Counted from the stretch's first letter, positions 45,237 through 54,128 are shown. The stretch is 64,000 bases of DNA from Clostridium_AM sp963780135 (GCA_963780135.1 CAWAAR010000003.1:2728001-2792000), one strand, 5' to 3'. Program-made: numbers and translations. The notes: generated by a model from the sequence alone, not told the origin.

Positions 45237-46127
45237 ATGGCAAATGCAAAAATATTAGTAGTTGATGATGATAAATTAAATTTAACACTTATGACAGATA
45301 TTTTGAAGGCTGAAGGTTATACAGTGCATTCTTTTGATAATGGAGGCTCCATACTAGAAATGGCATATCTAATTAAGCCAGAAGCAATACTTTTAGATAT
45401 AATATTGCCAGGCATTGATGGATTTGAAATTTGCAAAATGTTAAAAAATGATATACAAACGCAGGATATACCCATTATTATGATAACTGGAAGAACTCAT
45501 AGTAGTGATGTTAAAAAAGCATTGGAATTAGGAGCATTCGATTACATTAAAAAACCTGTAGATGAAGTAGAATTAGTTGCTAGAGTTAATTCTGTACTAA
45601 GATATAACGAATATCACGAAAAATTAAAAGCCATGGCCATTAAGGATGGTCTTACTGGTTTATATAATCATACTTTTTTGATTGAAATATTTGAAAAAGA
45701 AATTAAAAAACGTGAGAAGAAATCTTTAAGTATTTCTTTTGCAATGCTGGATATTGATTTTTTTAAAAAAATAAATGATACATATGGACATTTATTTGGA
45801 GATAAGGTATTAAAAGTTCTTTCAAGCATCTTATCAAGTTCAGTGTCAAGTTGTGATATTGTAGGCAGATATGGTGGAGAAGAGTTTGGAATTGTATTTG
45901 CTAATATTGATAAAGAAGGTTTATATAAATCCTGTGAAAAATTAAGAAAAAAAGTTGAAGATGCTATATTTGAAATAGGTAGTGATAAAGTTAAAATTAC
46001 TATAAGTATAGGAGCTTGCTTTAAGGATAATATTAAGGGCTTAAAAAGTGATGAAATGATAAAAGAAGCTGATGAAGCATTATATAAGGCTAAAAGTAGC
46101 GGGCGCAATAAAGTGGAAATAGTTTAA
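45237..46127 (+). CDS. Response regulator with GGDEF domain (diguanylate cyclase)
   Basis: A 296-residue PleD-like protein with a receiver (Asp 54 in LLDIILPGIDG, Lys in IKKPVDE) and a GGDEF domain with DGLTGLYNHTFL and the active-site loop GGEEF. The position of the inhibitory RxxD site, five residues before that loop, reads SSCD, so its Arg is missing and product inhibition at that site is unlikely (inference). It makes c-di-GMP from GTP. GGGGAAAAG precedes the ATG. It is 270 bases after the kinase gene, with no gene in the gap. Confidence 0.92.
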   Translation: MANAKILVVDDDKLNLTLMTDILKAEGYTVHSFDNGGSILEMAYLIKPEAILLDIILPGIDGFEICKMLKNDIQTQDIPIIMITGRTHSSDVKKALELGAFDYIKKPVDEVELVARVNSVLRYNEYHEKLKAMAIKDGLTGLYNHTFLIEIFEKEIKKREKKSLSISFAMLDIDFFKKINDTYGHLFGDKVLKVLSSILSSSVSSCDIVGRYGGEEFGIVFANIDKEGLYKSCEKLRKKVEDAIFEIGSDKVKITISIGACFKDNIKGLKSDEMIKEADEALYKAKSSGRNKVEIV

Positions 46128-46206
46128 AAGAACAAATTAATGATAAATTTAAACAAAATTTTCTTTGAGAAAAAATGTAAGTGTAGAAATATGTTTAATA
46201 TAATTT

Positions 46207-46253
46207 AAAGCACCATATAAATAACTATTATATAGTAACTTATATGGTGCTTT
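46207..46253. terminator. 14-bp perfect hairpin after the GGDEF gene
   Basis: AAAGCACCATATAA (46207-46220) pairs with 46240-46253, and the loop contains another short dyad (ACTAT/ATAGT). There is little T run, so termination is likely but not certain. Confidence 0.65.
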
Positions 46254-46400
46254 AAAATTGAATTAAATAGAAGAAAACACGAAAAATATCATTTAAAGTA
46301 GAAAAATTTACTAATAAGTTATGAAAATTATTGAAATATTCTGTCGTATGTGCTATAAATATATAAAGTATTTATCATTTCAGTTAGGAGTGTGAGTGAA

Positions 46401-47504
46401 ATGAGACTTGTACCAATACAATATGTTAAGGCAGGAAGTTTTTTAGCAAAAACTATTTATGATGATAGAGGATCCGTTTTACTAAGAGAAGGTGTAAAGC
46501 TGACAGATAGCTACATTAAAAAAGTAATGCAGCTAGGTATGTTTAGTATGTATATAAATGACGAATATAGTGAAAAAGAAGTTGATGATATAATAAAACC
46601 AGAATTGAGGCAAAAGGCAATTAGAAGTATAAAAGAAACTTTTTACAGCTTTGAAAAGTTTAATTTAAATGTTGGCAAAAGTAGCAGTAAAGACAAAATG
46701 CTTATGGAGGAAAGAGAAAAATATTTTAAATCCATAGGTGATATTGTAAAAGAAATTATGGAAGAACTTCTTTGTAAAAAGACTGTTTTAATTAATATTG
46801 TAGATATAAAAAGTGTAGATAATTACACTTACCAGCACAGTGTTAATGTAGCTGTTTTGTCCTTAGTACTTGGTATACAATTGCAACTAGGAAAAAAGAA
46901 ATTATACGATTTGTGTTTAGGTGCATTAATTCATGATATTGGAAAAGCTCTTGTACCAGAAGGCATATTGCAAAAAGATGATAATCTTACAGAAGAAGAA
47001 ACTAGCATAGTGAGACAGCATACAATAAGAGGTTATGATTTTTTAAAAGGTAGTTTAGACATATCATCTCCAGCTCGAATCATTGTCCTTCAGCATCATG
47101 AAAGAGAGGATGGTACAGGATATCCGGAAAAGAGAAAGGGAGAAGAAACAAATGAATTAGCTAAAATAGTGGCTGTAGCAGATGTATACGATGCCTTAAC
47201 TTCGGATCGTCCTTATAGAAAAGCCTTAAGTCCTAATGATTCAGTAGAATATATTATGGCAGGTGGAGAAAAGCAGTTTAGTTATGAGGTAGTTAAAGCT
47301 TTTAGCAAATCTATAGTACCCTATCCAGAGGGAACTATAGTGAAATTGAGCAATGGAGAAATAGCAGTAGTAGAAGAGGTGTATCCTAATTTCCCACTAA
47401 GACCTAGGCTTAAAGTTATAAATAAATCACAGGAAGAAGTATATAGAGATCTTAGATATGAACTAGAAATAGTTATAAATGGATTGCAATATGAAATTTC
47501 ATAG
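46401..47504 (+). CDS. HD-GYP domain cyclic di-GMP phosphodiesterase
   Basis: A 367-residue protein with an N-terminal DUF3391-like region (residues 1-60) and an HD-GYP domain (about 130-320): HSVNVAVLSL, IHDIGKALVPEGIL, QHHEREDGTGYP and DVYDALTSDRPYRKAL. All metal ligands of the class are present, so hydrolysis of c-di-GMP is expected. The ATG at 46401 is used because AGGAG (46386-46390) is spaced properly to it and not to the GTG at 46392. It follows the GGDEF gene and forms the opposing enzyme. Confidence 0.93.
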   Translation: MRLVPIQYVKAGSFLAKTIYDDRGSVLLREGVKLTDSYIKKVMQLGMFSMYINDEYSEKEVDDIIKPELRQKAIRSIKETFYSFEKFNLNVGKSSSKDKMLMEEREKYFKSIGDIVKEIMEELLCKKTVLINIVDIKSVDNYTYQHSVNVAVLSLVLGIQLQLGKKKLYDLCLGALIHDIGKALVPEGILQKDDNLTEEETSIVRQHTIRGYDFLKGSLDISSPARIIVLQHHEREDGTGYPEKRKGEETNELAKIVAVADVYDALTSDRPYRKALSPNDSVEYIMAGGEKQFSYEVVKAFSKSIVPYPEGTIVKLSNGEIAVVEEVYPNFPLRPRLKVINKSQEEVYRDLRYELEIVINGLQYEIS

Positions 47505-47732
47505 ATTAAATGATAAGTTTTTAAATGTATAATATTTAAAATTAGTAAGAAATATCTGATTTTTCCGAAAATATAGTATTATTTGTTTAAGTATCCTTAA
47601 TTTTGGAGTATAATACTTTTATAGACATTAGGTACTTTTAGAAAAATATCTGTCGAATTCTTAACTTACTATTTATCTTGAGATACCTTATGGTGAATAA
47701 TTAAAGTACTTAATATGAAGGAGGATACTAAA

Positions 47733-48914
47733 ATGGATATTAATAGAAACAAATTTATTAAAAATTCATGGATTTATTTTATTTTCATATTTTTATTAAT
47801 TGCAATGGTAGGTTACTTTTTTATGAATAGGGTAAATAAGAAGCCTATAATTATCGGTTTTGATGTTCAGCTTACTGGCAAACAGTCTGAACTTGGAATT
47901 CAAGAAAGAAATGGAGTTCAGCTAGCAGTGGAAAAAATTAACGCAGAAGGCGGAATTTCTGGACGTAAAATACAATTACTAGTGCGAGATGACTTTGGAC
48001 TACCTGATCAAGCACAAAAGATGGATGGAGAGCTTATAAAGGATGGTTCTGTTGCTATTATTGGACATGCTACTAGTGCACAAACAATAGAAGGTCTTAA
48101 GGTAACAAATCCTGCGAAAGTGGTAATGATAGGTGCAACTATTTCAACTCCAAAATTAAGTGGGCTAGATGATTATTTTTTCCGCGTATATCCTTCCTTT
48201 AAAGATAGTTCTAAATCTTTTGCGGAATACATTTACAAGAAAAATAATATAAAACAGATAACTATAATTTACGATTTAGACAATGCTGCATATTCCAAAG
48301 ATTATGTTACAACTTTTCAGGATAGATTTAAGTCTTTAGGTGGTAATATAAAAGGAGAGATTGCATTTTCTTCTAAGCAGCAGCCAGACTTTTCTCCCTT
48401 ATTAGCTAAATTACATGACTCAAAAACGGAAGGTATGCTTATAGTTGGTTCTGATATTGATACAGCGCTTATTGCCCAAAAAATTAGACTTATGGACTGG
48501 CAAATTCCACTATTCACTTCAGCGTGGGCTCAAACACAAACTTTAATAAATAATGGCGGTGCAGCAGTTCAAGGAATGAAACTTGAACAATCTTACGCTT
48601 TAAGTAGTAAGTCACAAGCTTTTGCTGAGTTTCAATCTAAATATAAATCTAGATTTGGAAATGAACCTTCTTTCGGTGCAGCCTTTGGTTATGAAGGTGC
48701 CTTAGTACTAACAGATGCCCTTAAAAAAACTGGAGGAAAATCAGAAGGTCTAAAGGAAGAATTGTTAAAAACTCATAATTTTAAAGGACTAATGGACAAT
48801 TTATCTTTTGACAAGTTTGGAGATGTACAAAGACCTTTTTATTTAAGTGCTATTAATGAAGGAAAATTCGTTATACTTGACAAATTAACATTAACAAGTG
48901 GTGGAGGTGAATAA
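47733..48914 (+). CDS. Membrane-anchored substrate-binding protein of the LivJ type, kinase-associated
   Basis: A 393-residue protein with an N-terminal membrane helix (about 9-33) and no lipobox, followed by a type 1 binding fold: IIIGFDVQLTGKQSELG, GVQLAVEKINAEGGISGRKI and AIIGHATSAQTIEG are typical of branched-chain amino acid binding proteins. Its stop is 3 bases from the start of the next gene, a histidine kinase, and no transporter genes are nearby. It is therefore likely to be the sensor part of that kinase. AAGGAGGATACT precedes the ATG at 47733, closely matching the leader of the RbsB-type gene at 41909. Confidence 0.9.
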   Translation: MDINRNKFIKNSWIYFIFIFLLIAMVGYFFMNRVNKKPIIIGFDVQLTGKQSELGIQERNGVQLAVEKINAEGGISGRKIQLLVRDDFGLPDQAQKMDGELIKDGSVAIIGHATSAQTIEGLKVTNPAKVVMIGATISTPKLSGLDDYFFRVYPSFKDSSKSFAEYIYKKNNIKQITIIYDLDNAAYSKDYVTTFQDRFKSLGGNIKGEIAFSSKQQPDFSPLLAKLHDSKTEGMLIVGSDIDTALIAQKIRLMDWQIPLFTSAWAQTQTLINNGGAAVQGMKLEQSYALSSKSQAFAEFQSKYKSRFGNEPSFGAAFGYEGALVLTDALKKTGGKSEGLKEELLKTHNFKGLMDNLSFDKFGDVQRPFYLSAINEGKFVILDKLTLTSGGGE

Positions 48915-48917
48915 ATA

Positions 48918-51014
48918 ATGGGCAAAATTAAAGATTCTCCTTCCCTCTCACAGGTGTTTTTACATTTGGTGCTTTTTCGTTTATTTTTACCTATAATGCT
49001 ATTAATTTTAATGGTTATTGCAGGAATAGGATATTTAGGACAGCAGAACCTTGTGAATCAACAAAAGCAAGTAGTGCAGTCAGTATCTCATATAGTGGAT
49101 TATCACATTGATAGTGGAGAGAGAACTTTAAGTGCTATTGCCCAAATAGCAGAAACAACAGGAACAGATAATTTGTTAACCTTTATGAAAAGCACCTGGC
49201 AAACTTATGGTTATTTTGAAACATTATACTATTTGGATGAAAGTAATAGAATTATATTACTTATGCCATCGGACCCTCGCTATGCAGGTTTAGATATGTC
49301 TAATTTGCCAGATTTTAAAAAAGATCAAGATAAAAAAAACATTAGTATTTCCCGTCCTTTTATTTCACTGCGTACAGGAGAGCCAACTGTTTATCTGGTG
49401 AAATTTCTTTCAAAAGGAGGTTGTGTAATAGGTGCATTGAATTTAGGTATGTTTCAAGAAGAAATCATGAATATATCTAAATCAGGTAAAAATTTTGTTT
49501 TCATTATGGATGAAAGTGGAACACTACTTGCTCACCCTTCACAGGACTTGGTAAAACAGCAGGATAATTTAAGTGATTTAGGAATATATCAAAGTATGTT
49601 ACATGGAAAAAATAACGACTTATATATATATAATGGAAGTAGGGTTATAGGAAGTGTGGAGAGGGTTAAAAAAGCAGGTTGGGTAGTAGTGGATCAACTA
49701 CCTTTGTCTGATTTTGGAAAATCCTATGCATGGACCTGGGGACTTAGCTTCTCTTTTTCTCTGATTATATTATTAACATTAATTTGGGGACTTCGTAAGC
49801 AAATCCATAAATATGTTATTACTCCAATGCAAACTCTTAGTAGAGGCACTAATGCTTTAACAATTGGAAATTTCAGCCATGCAAATTTTTTAGAATCTAT
49901 TCCTATTGCTTTTTCTGAATTAAATAAATTGGCAGAAGACTTTCAGTTTATGAGTAACAATCTTAAGGCACGAGAAACTGCACTGAAAAATGCGCATGAT
50001 GAATTGGAAATTAAGGTTCAGAAGAGAACTCAAGAATTATCTTCTGTTAATGAAGAATTAACTTCTATGTATGAAAATCTCCAACAAACTAATTTTGATT
50101 TACATAAGGAAATAGTTGAACGCAAAAGAGCTGAAGAAGAATTGGCACAAAAAAAACAAGAAATTGAAGATGCTTATTTAGAACTTAAAAATGCTCAACT
50201 TCAAATTATTCAACAAGAAAAAATGGCTTCAATTGGGCAATTGGCCGCTGGAGTAGCTCATGAAATTAATAATCCGTTAGGTTTCATTATGAGCAATATT
50301 GACTCCCTTAAAAAATATGCAGAAAATATAACTAAATTTATAATAAGTGAAGAAGAATTCTTAAAAGAATTAGATAAAAACGAAGAAGAAAAAAATAAAA
50401 GTATAGAAATATTTAAAATAATTAATAAATCTGAAGAAATAAAGCAAGAATTTAAAATTGATTACATAATGGAGGATATTACAGAAATTATAGTTGAAAC
50501 TCTTGATGGAGCTGAAAGAATAAGGGATATAGTACAGAATTTAAGAAATTTTTCGAGAACTTCCATTAAAACCTCTTTAGCAGATATTAATAAAGGTTTA
50601 GAAAGTGTAATAAAAATTATATGGAATGAGATAAAATACAAAGCAACTCTTAAAAAAGAATTTGGAAATATACCATTAACTAATTGTAATGAAGGACAGT
50701 TGAATCAGGTGTTTTTAAACATACTATTAAATGCAGTGCAGGCTATAGAAGAGAAAGGAGAAATAGAAATAAAAACTTGGGCTGATGAAAAAAATATTTT
50801 TACATCAATAACTGATAATGGCTGTGGTATTCCAAAGGAAATACAAAATAGAATATTTGAACCATTTTTCACTACGAAGGATGTAGGAAAAGGTACAGGA
50901 CTAGGATTAAGTGTATCCTATGATATAATAAAAAAACATAAGGGTGATATAAGTATTGAAAGTACTCCTGATATAGGAACAACTTTTGTAGTCAAAATTC
51001 CTATTGTAGAATAG
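48918..51014 (+). CDS. Sensor histidine kinase with extracellular Cache domain
   Basis: A 698-residue kinase: membrane helix (17-40), a Cache-type domain (about 45-265), second helix (270-293), HAMP, a long coiled coil (340-430), the dimerisation/H box GQLAAGVAHEINNPLGF with His 448, and an ATPase domain (NQVFLNILLNAVQAI, DNGCGIP, FEPFFTTK, GTGLGLSVSYD). It starts four bases after the binding-protein gene. It resembles the frameshifted kinase at 42931 throughout its length, so the two modules are probably duplicates. No receiver gene follows directly; the REC-HDOD and REC-GGDEF proteins upstream are candidates. Confidence 0.94.
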   Translation: MGKIKDSPSLSQVFLHLVLFRLFLPIMLLILMVIAGIGYLGQQNLVNQQKQVVQSVSHIVDYHIDSGERTLSAIAQIAETTGTDNLLTFMKSTWQTYGYFETLYYLDESNRIILLMPSDPRYAGLDMSNLPDFKKDQDKKNISISRPFISLRTGEPTVYLVKFLSKGGCVIGALNLGMFQEEIMNISKSGKNFVFIMDESGTLLAHPSQDLVKQQDNLSDLGIYQSMLHGKNNDLYIYNGSRVIGSVERVKKAGWVVVDQLPLSDFGKSYAWTWGLSFSFSLIILLTLIWGLRKQIHKYVITPMQTLSRGTNALTIGNFSHANFLESIPIAFSELNKLAEDFQFMSNNLKARETALKNAHDELEIKVQKRTQELSSVNEELTSMYENLQQTNFDLHKEIVERKRAEEELAQKKQEIEDAYLELKNAQLQIIQQEKMASIGQLAAGVAHEINNPLGFIMSNIDSLKKYAENITKFIISEEEFLKELDKNEEEKNKSIEIFKIINKSEEIKQEFKIDYIMEDITEIIVETLDGAERIRDIVQNLRNFSRTSIKTSLADINKGLESVIKIIWNEIKYKATLKKEFGNIPLTNCNEGQLNQVFLNILLNAVQAIEEKGEIEIKTWADEKNIFTSITDNGCGIPKEIQNRIFEPFFTTKDVGKGTGLGLSVSYDIIKKHKGDISIESTPDIGTTFVVKIPIVE

Positions 51015-51189
51015 TAAATTTTGTTATTTTAAGTGAAATGAAAGAAAAAAAGGATATATGCATTATTATGTCAATAAATGAGTTTTGTATAACTTACAAT
51101 GAGAAATTTTAGTTAAAATATAAATCGCATTTGTTTTTTGTTGAAAACTATTTTATAATAAAAATAATAAAGCAAAGGAGTACAGCAAA

Positions 51190-52023
51190 ATGAAAAATAT
51201 GGATGATGAGAATTTACTTTTGAGTATTAGTTATTTATTACCTTGTATTAATGAGTTATTTAATAAAGAAGTAAGTTTCTTACTTACTGATAAAGAGAAA
51301 ATAATTAAAATGATTAGAAATGAAGTTGAAGGCGATGGTAATTATGGTGAGGGAGATAAGTTACCTCATGATATTCCTGCTTATTTATGTATGCAGCAAG
51401 GTAAACTTGTAGTGAAAAATTTATCTAAAGAATATTTTGGAGTAGCTTTAAAGGCAGCAGCAACACCGATAAGAAACAAAGATGGACAAATTATAGGAAG
51501 TGTAGCCATAGGAAAAAGAGATTGGGGAGATGATATTAAAAGTCATTCACAAACTTTTGTACAATCCTTTGGAGAAATTTCTAAGGTTATTGACAATGTA
51601 GCATCTGGAATACAAGATGTGGCTAAATCTAGTAATGATATATTAAATGAAATAAATACTACAAATGAAGATATGAAAAAAACAGACGAAATTATAAATT
51701 TTGTTCAAAATGTATCAAAACAAACTAATTTATTGGGGCTTAATGCAGCAATAGAAGCAGTAAGAGCTGGAGAAATGGGCAAAGGTTTTAGTGTTGTTGC
51801 AAATGAAATAAGAAAACTATCAAACTCTAGTAGTGAATCTATAAGGGAGATAAATAATGTATTAAATAAACTTAAAAGCTCAATTGAAAGTGTTACAAAT
51901 AATATTTATGAAAATAATAAAATGTTTGAAACTCAAGCAGCAAGTGTAGAAGAAATTAATAGCAGTATAAATGAACTTAATAATACTGCACAAATGATTA
52001 AGGAAATTGGCGAAAAACTTTAA
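51190..52023 (+). CDS. Short soluble methyl-accepting chemotaxis protein
   Basis: A 277-residue protein without membrane helices. Residues 1-120 are a PAS-like sensor (GDGNYGEGDKLPHDIPAY, then GVALKAAATPIRNKDGQII), and residues 125-277 are a shortened signalling coiled coil with the tip VSKQTNLLGLNAAIEAVRAGE and MGKGFSVVANEIRKLS. Such short cytosolic receptors occur in clostridia and probably join chemoreceptor arrays to report internal signals. AAAGGAG precedes the ATG. It closes the signalling cluster and is followed by a terminator. Confidence 0.9.
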   Translation: MKNMDDENLLLSISYLLPCINELFNKEVSFLLTDKEKIIKMIRNEVEGDGNYGEGDKLPHDIPAYLCMQQGKLVVKNLSKEYFGVALKAAATPIRNKDGQIIGSVAIGKRDWGDDIKSHSQTFVQSFGEISKVIDNVASGIQDVAKSSNDILNEINTTNEDMKKTDEIINFVQNVSKQTNLLGLNAAIEAVRAGEMGKGFSVVANEIRKLSNSSSESIREINNVLNKLKSSIESVTNNIYENNKMFETQAASVEEINSSINELNNTAQMIKEIGEKL

Positions 52024-52129
52024 AATAAATTAGCAGATTAAATAGTTGTTTTTGAGTATGCTTAAACCCAAAATTAAAGGATAAAATAATAGATGCAATA
52101 TTACTATAATTAAGTAGATAAATATTATG

Positions 52130-52174
52130 AAAAAAATCGGTAAAGATTAAAAAAAAATTTACTGATTTTTTTGT
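52130..52174 (+). terminator. Intrinsic terminator after the soluble chemoreceptor gene
   Basis: Fifteen-bp stem with arms AAAAAAATCGGTAAA and TTTACTGATTTTTTT (one G-U pair), ending in a T run. Confidence 0.88.
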
Positions 52175-52190
52175 ATGGTGCAAAAGAATG

Positions 52191-52206
52191 ATCATATGCA
52201 TATGAT
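52191..52206 (+). promoter_or_regulatory. 16-bp perfect palindrome upstream of the orphan ArsR gene
   Basis: ATCATATGCATATGAT, an ArsR-like dyad about 60 bases upstream of the promoter of the ArsR gene. An operator role is inferred. Confidence 0.5.
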
Positions 52207-52266
52207 ATAGTTGTATAGAAAAAATATGTATAATGATCAAGTATTTAATAAAAATCAGCAATTATA

Positions 52267-52295
52267 TTGACGATACATAAACAATATTCTATATA
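52267..52295 (+). promoter_or_regulatory. Promoter of the orphan ArsR gene
   Basis: TTGACG (52267-52272) and TATATA (52290-52295), 17-base spacer. CTATATA occurs twice around the start point and could be bound by the repressor. Confidence 0.65.
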
Positions 52296-52323
52296 GAGTA
52301 CTATCTATATAAGAGGTGAATTT

Positions 52324-52629
52324 ATGAATAAGAACTATGATGAAAATTCAAAAATATTTAAGGCTTTATCAGATTCTAATAGATTAAAAATAGTTGATAT
52401 GCTGTCCTGCGGAGAAAAATGTGCTTGTGACTTGCTAGAGTATTTTAATTTTACTCAACCTACATTGTCACATCATATGAAAGTTCTTATGGAGTGTGGA
52501 CTTGTTAATTGCAGAAAAGAAGGATTATGGAGTTACTATTCTTTAAGTAATAGGAATTCAAATAAACTGGTATTATTTTTAATGAATATTATTACAGATA
52601 CAGATGATTGTATCTGTAAAGGTAAATAA
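52324..52629 (+). CDS. arsR: ArsR-family repressor of the arsenite-sensing type
   Basis: A 101-residue winged-helix repressor: KALSDSNRLKIVDML, the helix-3 site GEKCACDLLEYF with Cys 33 and 35, and TQPTLSHHMKVL as recognition helix. CACDL is the As(III)/Sb(III) site of classical ArsR. Further Cys residues lie at 29, 96 and 98. AGAGGTGA precedes the ATG. No arsenic resistance gene follows: a terminator ends the unit, so it acts elsewhere or on itself. Confidence 0.88.
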   Translation: MNKNYDENSKIFKALSDSNRLKIVDMLSCGEKCACDLLEYFNFTQPTLSHHMKVLMECGLVNCRKEGLWSYYSLSNRNSNKLVLFLMNIITDTDDCICKGK

Positions 52630-52658
52630 TAAGAGTTCAATTGTGATATCGCTTTAAG

Positions 52659-52713
52659 AATAAAAGCTATGAAATATAGGTATAACACCTTAATTTCATA
52701 GCTTTTATTTGTT
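52659..52713 (+). terminator. Strong intrinsic terminator after arsR
   Basis: Perfect 17-bp stem (52659-52675 with 52693-52709; arm AATAAAAGCTATGAAAT), followed by TGTTTATG. Confidence 0.88.
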
Positions 52714-52720
52714 TATGACA

Positions 52721-52777
52721 TTTATCTAATCGAATTCCTCACAGGCAAACGCCACCTGAGTCTAAGAATTACTTGAT
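52721..52777 (-). repeat. 57-bp short form of the dispersed repeat
   Basis: Starts TTTATCTAATCGAATTCC and ends AAGAATTACTTGAT. It corresponds to the two ends of the long form joined at the shared GATCG-like sequence, with the 90 internal bases missing. Confidence 0.85.
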
Positions 52778-52801
52778 CTTGAATGACCTAAAAAGTATTT
52801 T

Positions 52802-52876
52802 ATTGGTAAAAAGCTGAAAAAGTTTGTTAATTTTATACATATATTTAAATTTAAGTGAGTGTTACTATATTTATGA
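52802..52876 (+). promoter_or_regulatory. Three-block conserved promoter region, copy 1 (ammonia-lyase unit)
   Basis: The blocks ATTGGTAAAAAGCT plus AAAAA, ATACATATATTTA and TGTTACTATATTTATGA are identical (one base apart) to those at 55653-55727, with the same 13- and 12-base spacers, while the spacers themselves differ. The last block supplies a TATATT -10; the middle block covers the -35 position, as expected for an activator site. It lies 310 bases before the first lyase gene, with a dispersed repeat inserted between. Confidence 0.75.
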
Positions 52877-53012
52877 GATGAGACAACAGTATATAAAATT
52901 ATGAATAATAATTTCACTTAAGTAATACAAATATGTTATACAGGATTTAGCTTTACAAAAAATAATATGATTATATGCTTTTGGTGTAAAAACCATAAGG
53001 TATTATAAATTT

Positions 53013-53154
53013 TATCCTAGGGCTACAATTGCTAACGTCCAATTCTTCAAAAATGGGATAAGCATTGACGTGTGCTTGGATAATTATTCCAAGGCTCAGG
53101 TTAGGAGAAAATTGTTTATGAGTAAATTTAATCTGGACCTAAGAATTACTTAAT
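53013..53154 (-). repeat. Dispersed repeat, long form, diverged (copy C)
   Basis: Begins TTTATCCTAGGGCTACAATT and ends CTAAGAATTACTTAATT. Both hairpins are recognisable but diverged (for example GCTTGGATAATTATTCC in place of the family sequence). It lies in the leader of the hotdog lyase genes, 31 bases before the first start codon. Confidence 0.8.
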
Positions 53155-53185
53155 TTTAGTTTAAAATATTTGGGAGGTGTTTTTT

Positions 53186-53623
53186 ATGGTAAGAGAATCT
53201 ATCCTAAGGTATAGAGTAAACCCTGATAATGCTCACTATTTAGGCGGAGTTATGAAGCCTAATAGGCACTTAGACATTTATGGTGATGTAGGAACTGAGC
53301 TTTGTGTTCTTCAAGATGGTGATGAATCATTATTTGCAGGTTATGAAAAAGTAGAGTTTTTGGCACCAGTATATGAAGGAGACTATGTTGAATGCCGAGG
53401 ACATATAGTTAAAATCGGTAATAGTTCCCGTAAATGCGAATTTGAAACATATAAGGTTGCTACTCCAGCTAGACGCAATGGAAAACCTGAAGCTGCAATA
53501 AGTGATGTTGATGTTTTAGATCCACCAGTACTTGTAGCAAGGGCAATAGGAACTTTAGTTGTTAAAAAGAATTGTCAGCGAGGGGTTCAACCAGATGGTG
53601 TTGTAAAAAATAAGTGGGAATAA
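53186..53623 (+). CDS. Hotdog-fold protein of the beta-alanyl-CoA / 3-aminobutyryl-CoA ammonia-lyase family (subunit 1)
   Basis: A 145-residue single hotdog domain. NAHYLGGVM, IYGDVGTELCVLQDGDES, VEFLAPVYEGDYVE and SSRKCEFETYKV match the small CoA-ester ammonia lyases of amino acid fermenters (Acl of beta-alanine metabolism and Kal of lysine fermentation), which remove ammonia from a 3-aminoacyl-CoA to give an enoyl-CoA. The ATG at 53186 has GGGAGGTG in front. A second, diverged copy follows after 36 bases, so a mixed oligomer is likely. The exact substrate cannot be told from sequence. Confidence 0.82.
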   Translation: MVRESILRYRVNPDNAHYLGGVMKPNRHLDIYGDVGTELCVLQDGDESLFAGYEKVEFLAPVYEGDYVECRGHIVKIGNSSRKCEFETYKVATPARRNGKPEAAISDVDVLDPPVLVARAIGTLVVKKNCQRGVQPDGVVKNKWE

Positions 53624-53659
53624 TACAAATTTAAAGTATAAAATTAGGGGGTGCTTATA

Positions 53660-54064
53660 ATGTCAGATGTTTTTGTTAAACCAGAAAAAAATTATGAAAC
53701 TATGATACGTGTTCGTATGTCTGCTGGTGAAGCTCATTATGCAGGTGAATTAGTTAATGGTTCACACACTGTAGAATTAATGGGAGATGTTGCCACTAAT
53801 TTAATGGTTATGCATGATGGTAATGAAGGTACATGCATAGGATATGATGTGATTAAGTTTACAGCTCCTACCTATGCTGGAGATTTTATAGAAGTGTGTG
53901 GAAGAATAATAGGAGAGTATGACAATAAGAGAAAGGTTCAACTAAGATCCTTTAAAATAGCTGAAAATGCTAGAATAGAAGAGCAAGATTCAGCTGTAAA
54001 GGTTTATGAAAATCCTGTTATGACAGTAGAAGCAATAGCTACTTATGAAATACCTAGAAAATAG
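53660..54064 (+). CDS. Hotdog-fold ammonia-lyase family protein (subunit 2)
   Basis: A 134-residue paralogue of the preceding protein. It keeps EAHYAGELV, MGDVATNLMVMHDGNEG, IKFTAPTYAGDFIEV and KRKVQLRSFKI. At the position where subunit 1 has GTEL it has ATNL, so an acidic residue is replaced by Asn; if that residue is catalytic, this subunit would be structural or have a different reaction (inference). The ATG at 53660 follows AGGGGGTG. Both genes end at a strong terminator at 54129. Confidence 0.8.
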   Translation: MSDVFVKPEKNYETMIRVRMSAGEAHYAGELVNGSHTVELMGDVATNLMVMHDGNEGTCIGYDVIKFTAPTYAGDFIEVCGRIIGEYDNKRKVQLRSFKIAENARIEEQDSAVKVYENPVMTVEAIATYEIPRK

Positions 54065-54128
54065 TATTAAATTTTCAATCTCAAAAGTTTAAAATATAAG
54101 TTAAAGGTGTAAAATTTAATATCTTACT

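Noticed and set aside
52802..52876. Sigma-54 promoter at the TTGGTAAAAAGCT block
   Set aside because: GG and GC are only six bases apart instead of ten, so the -24/-12 geometry fails.
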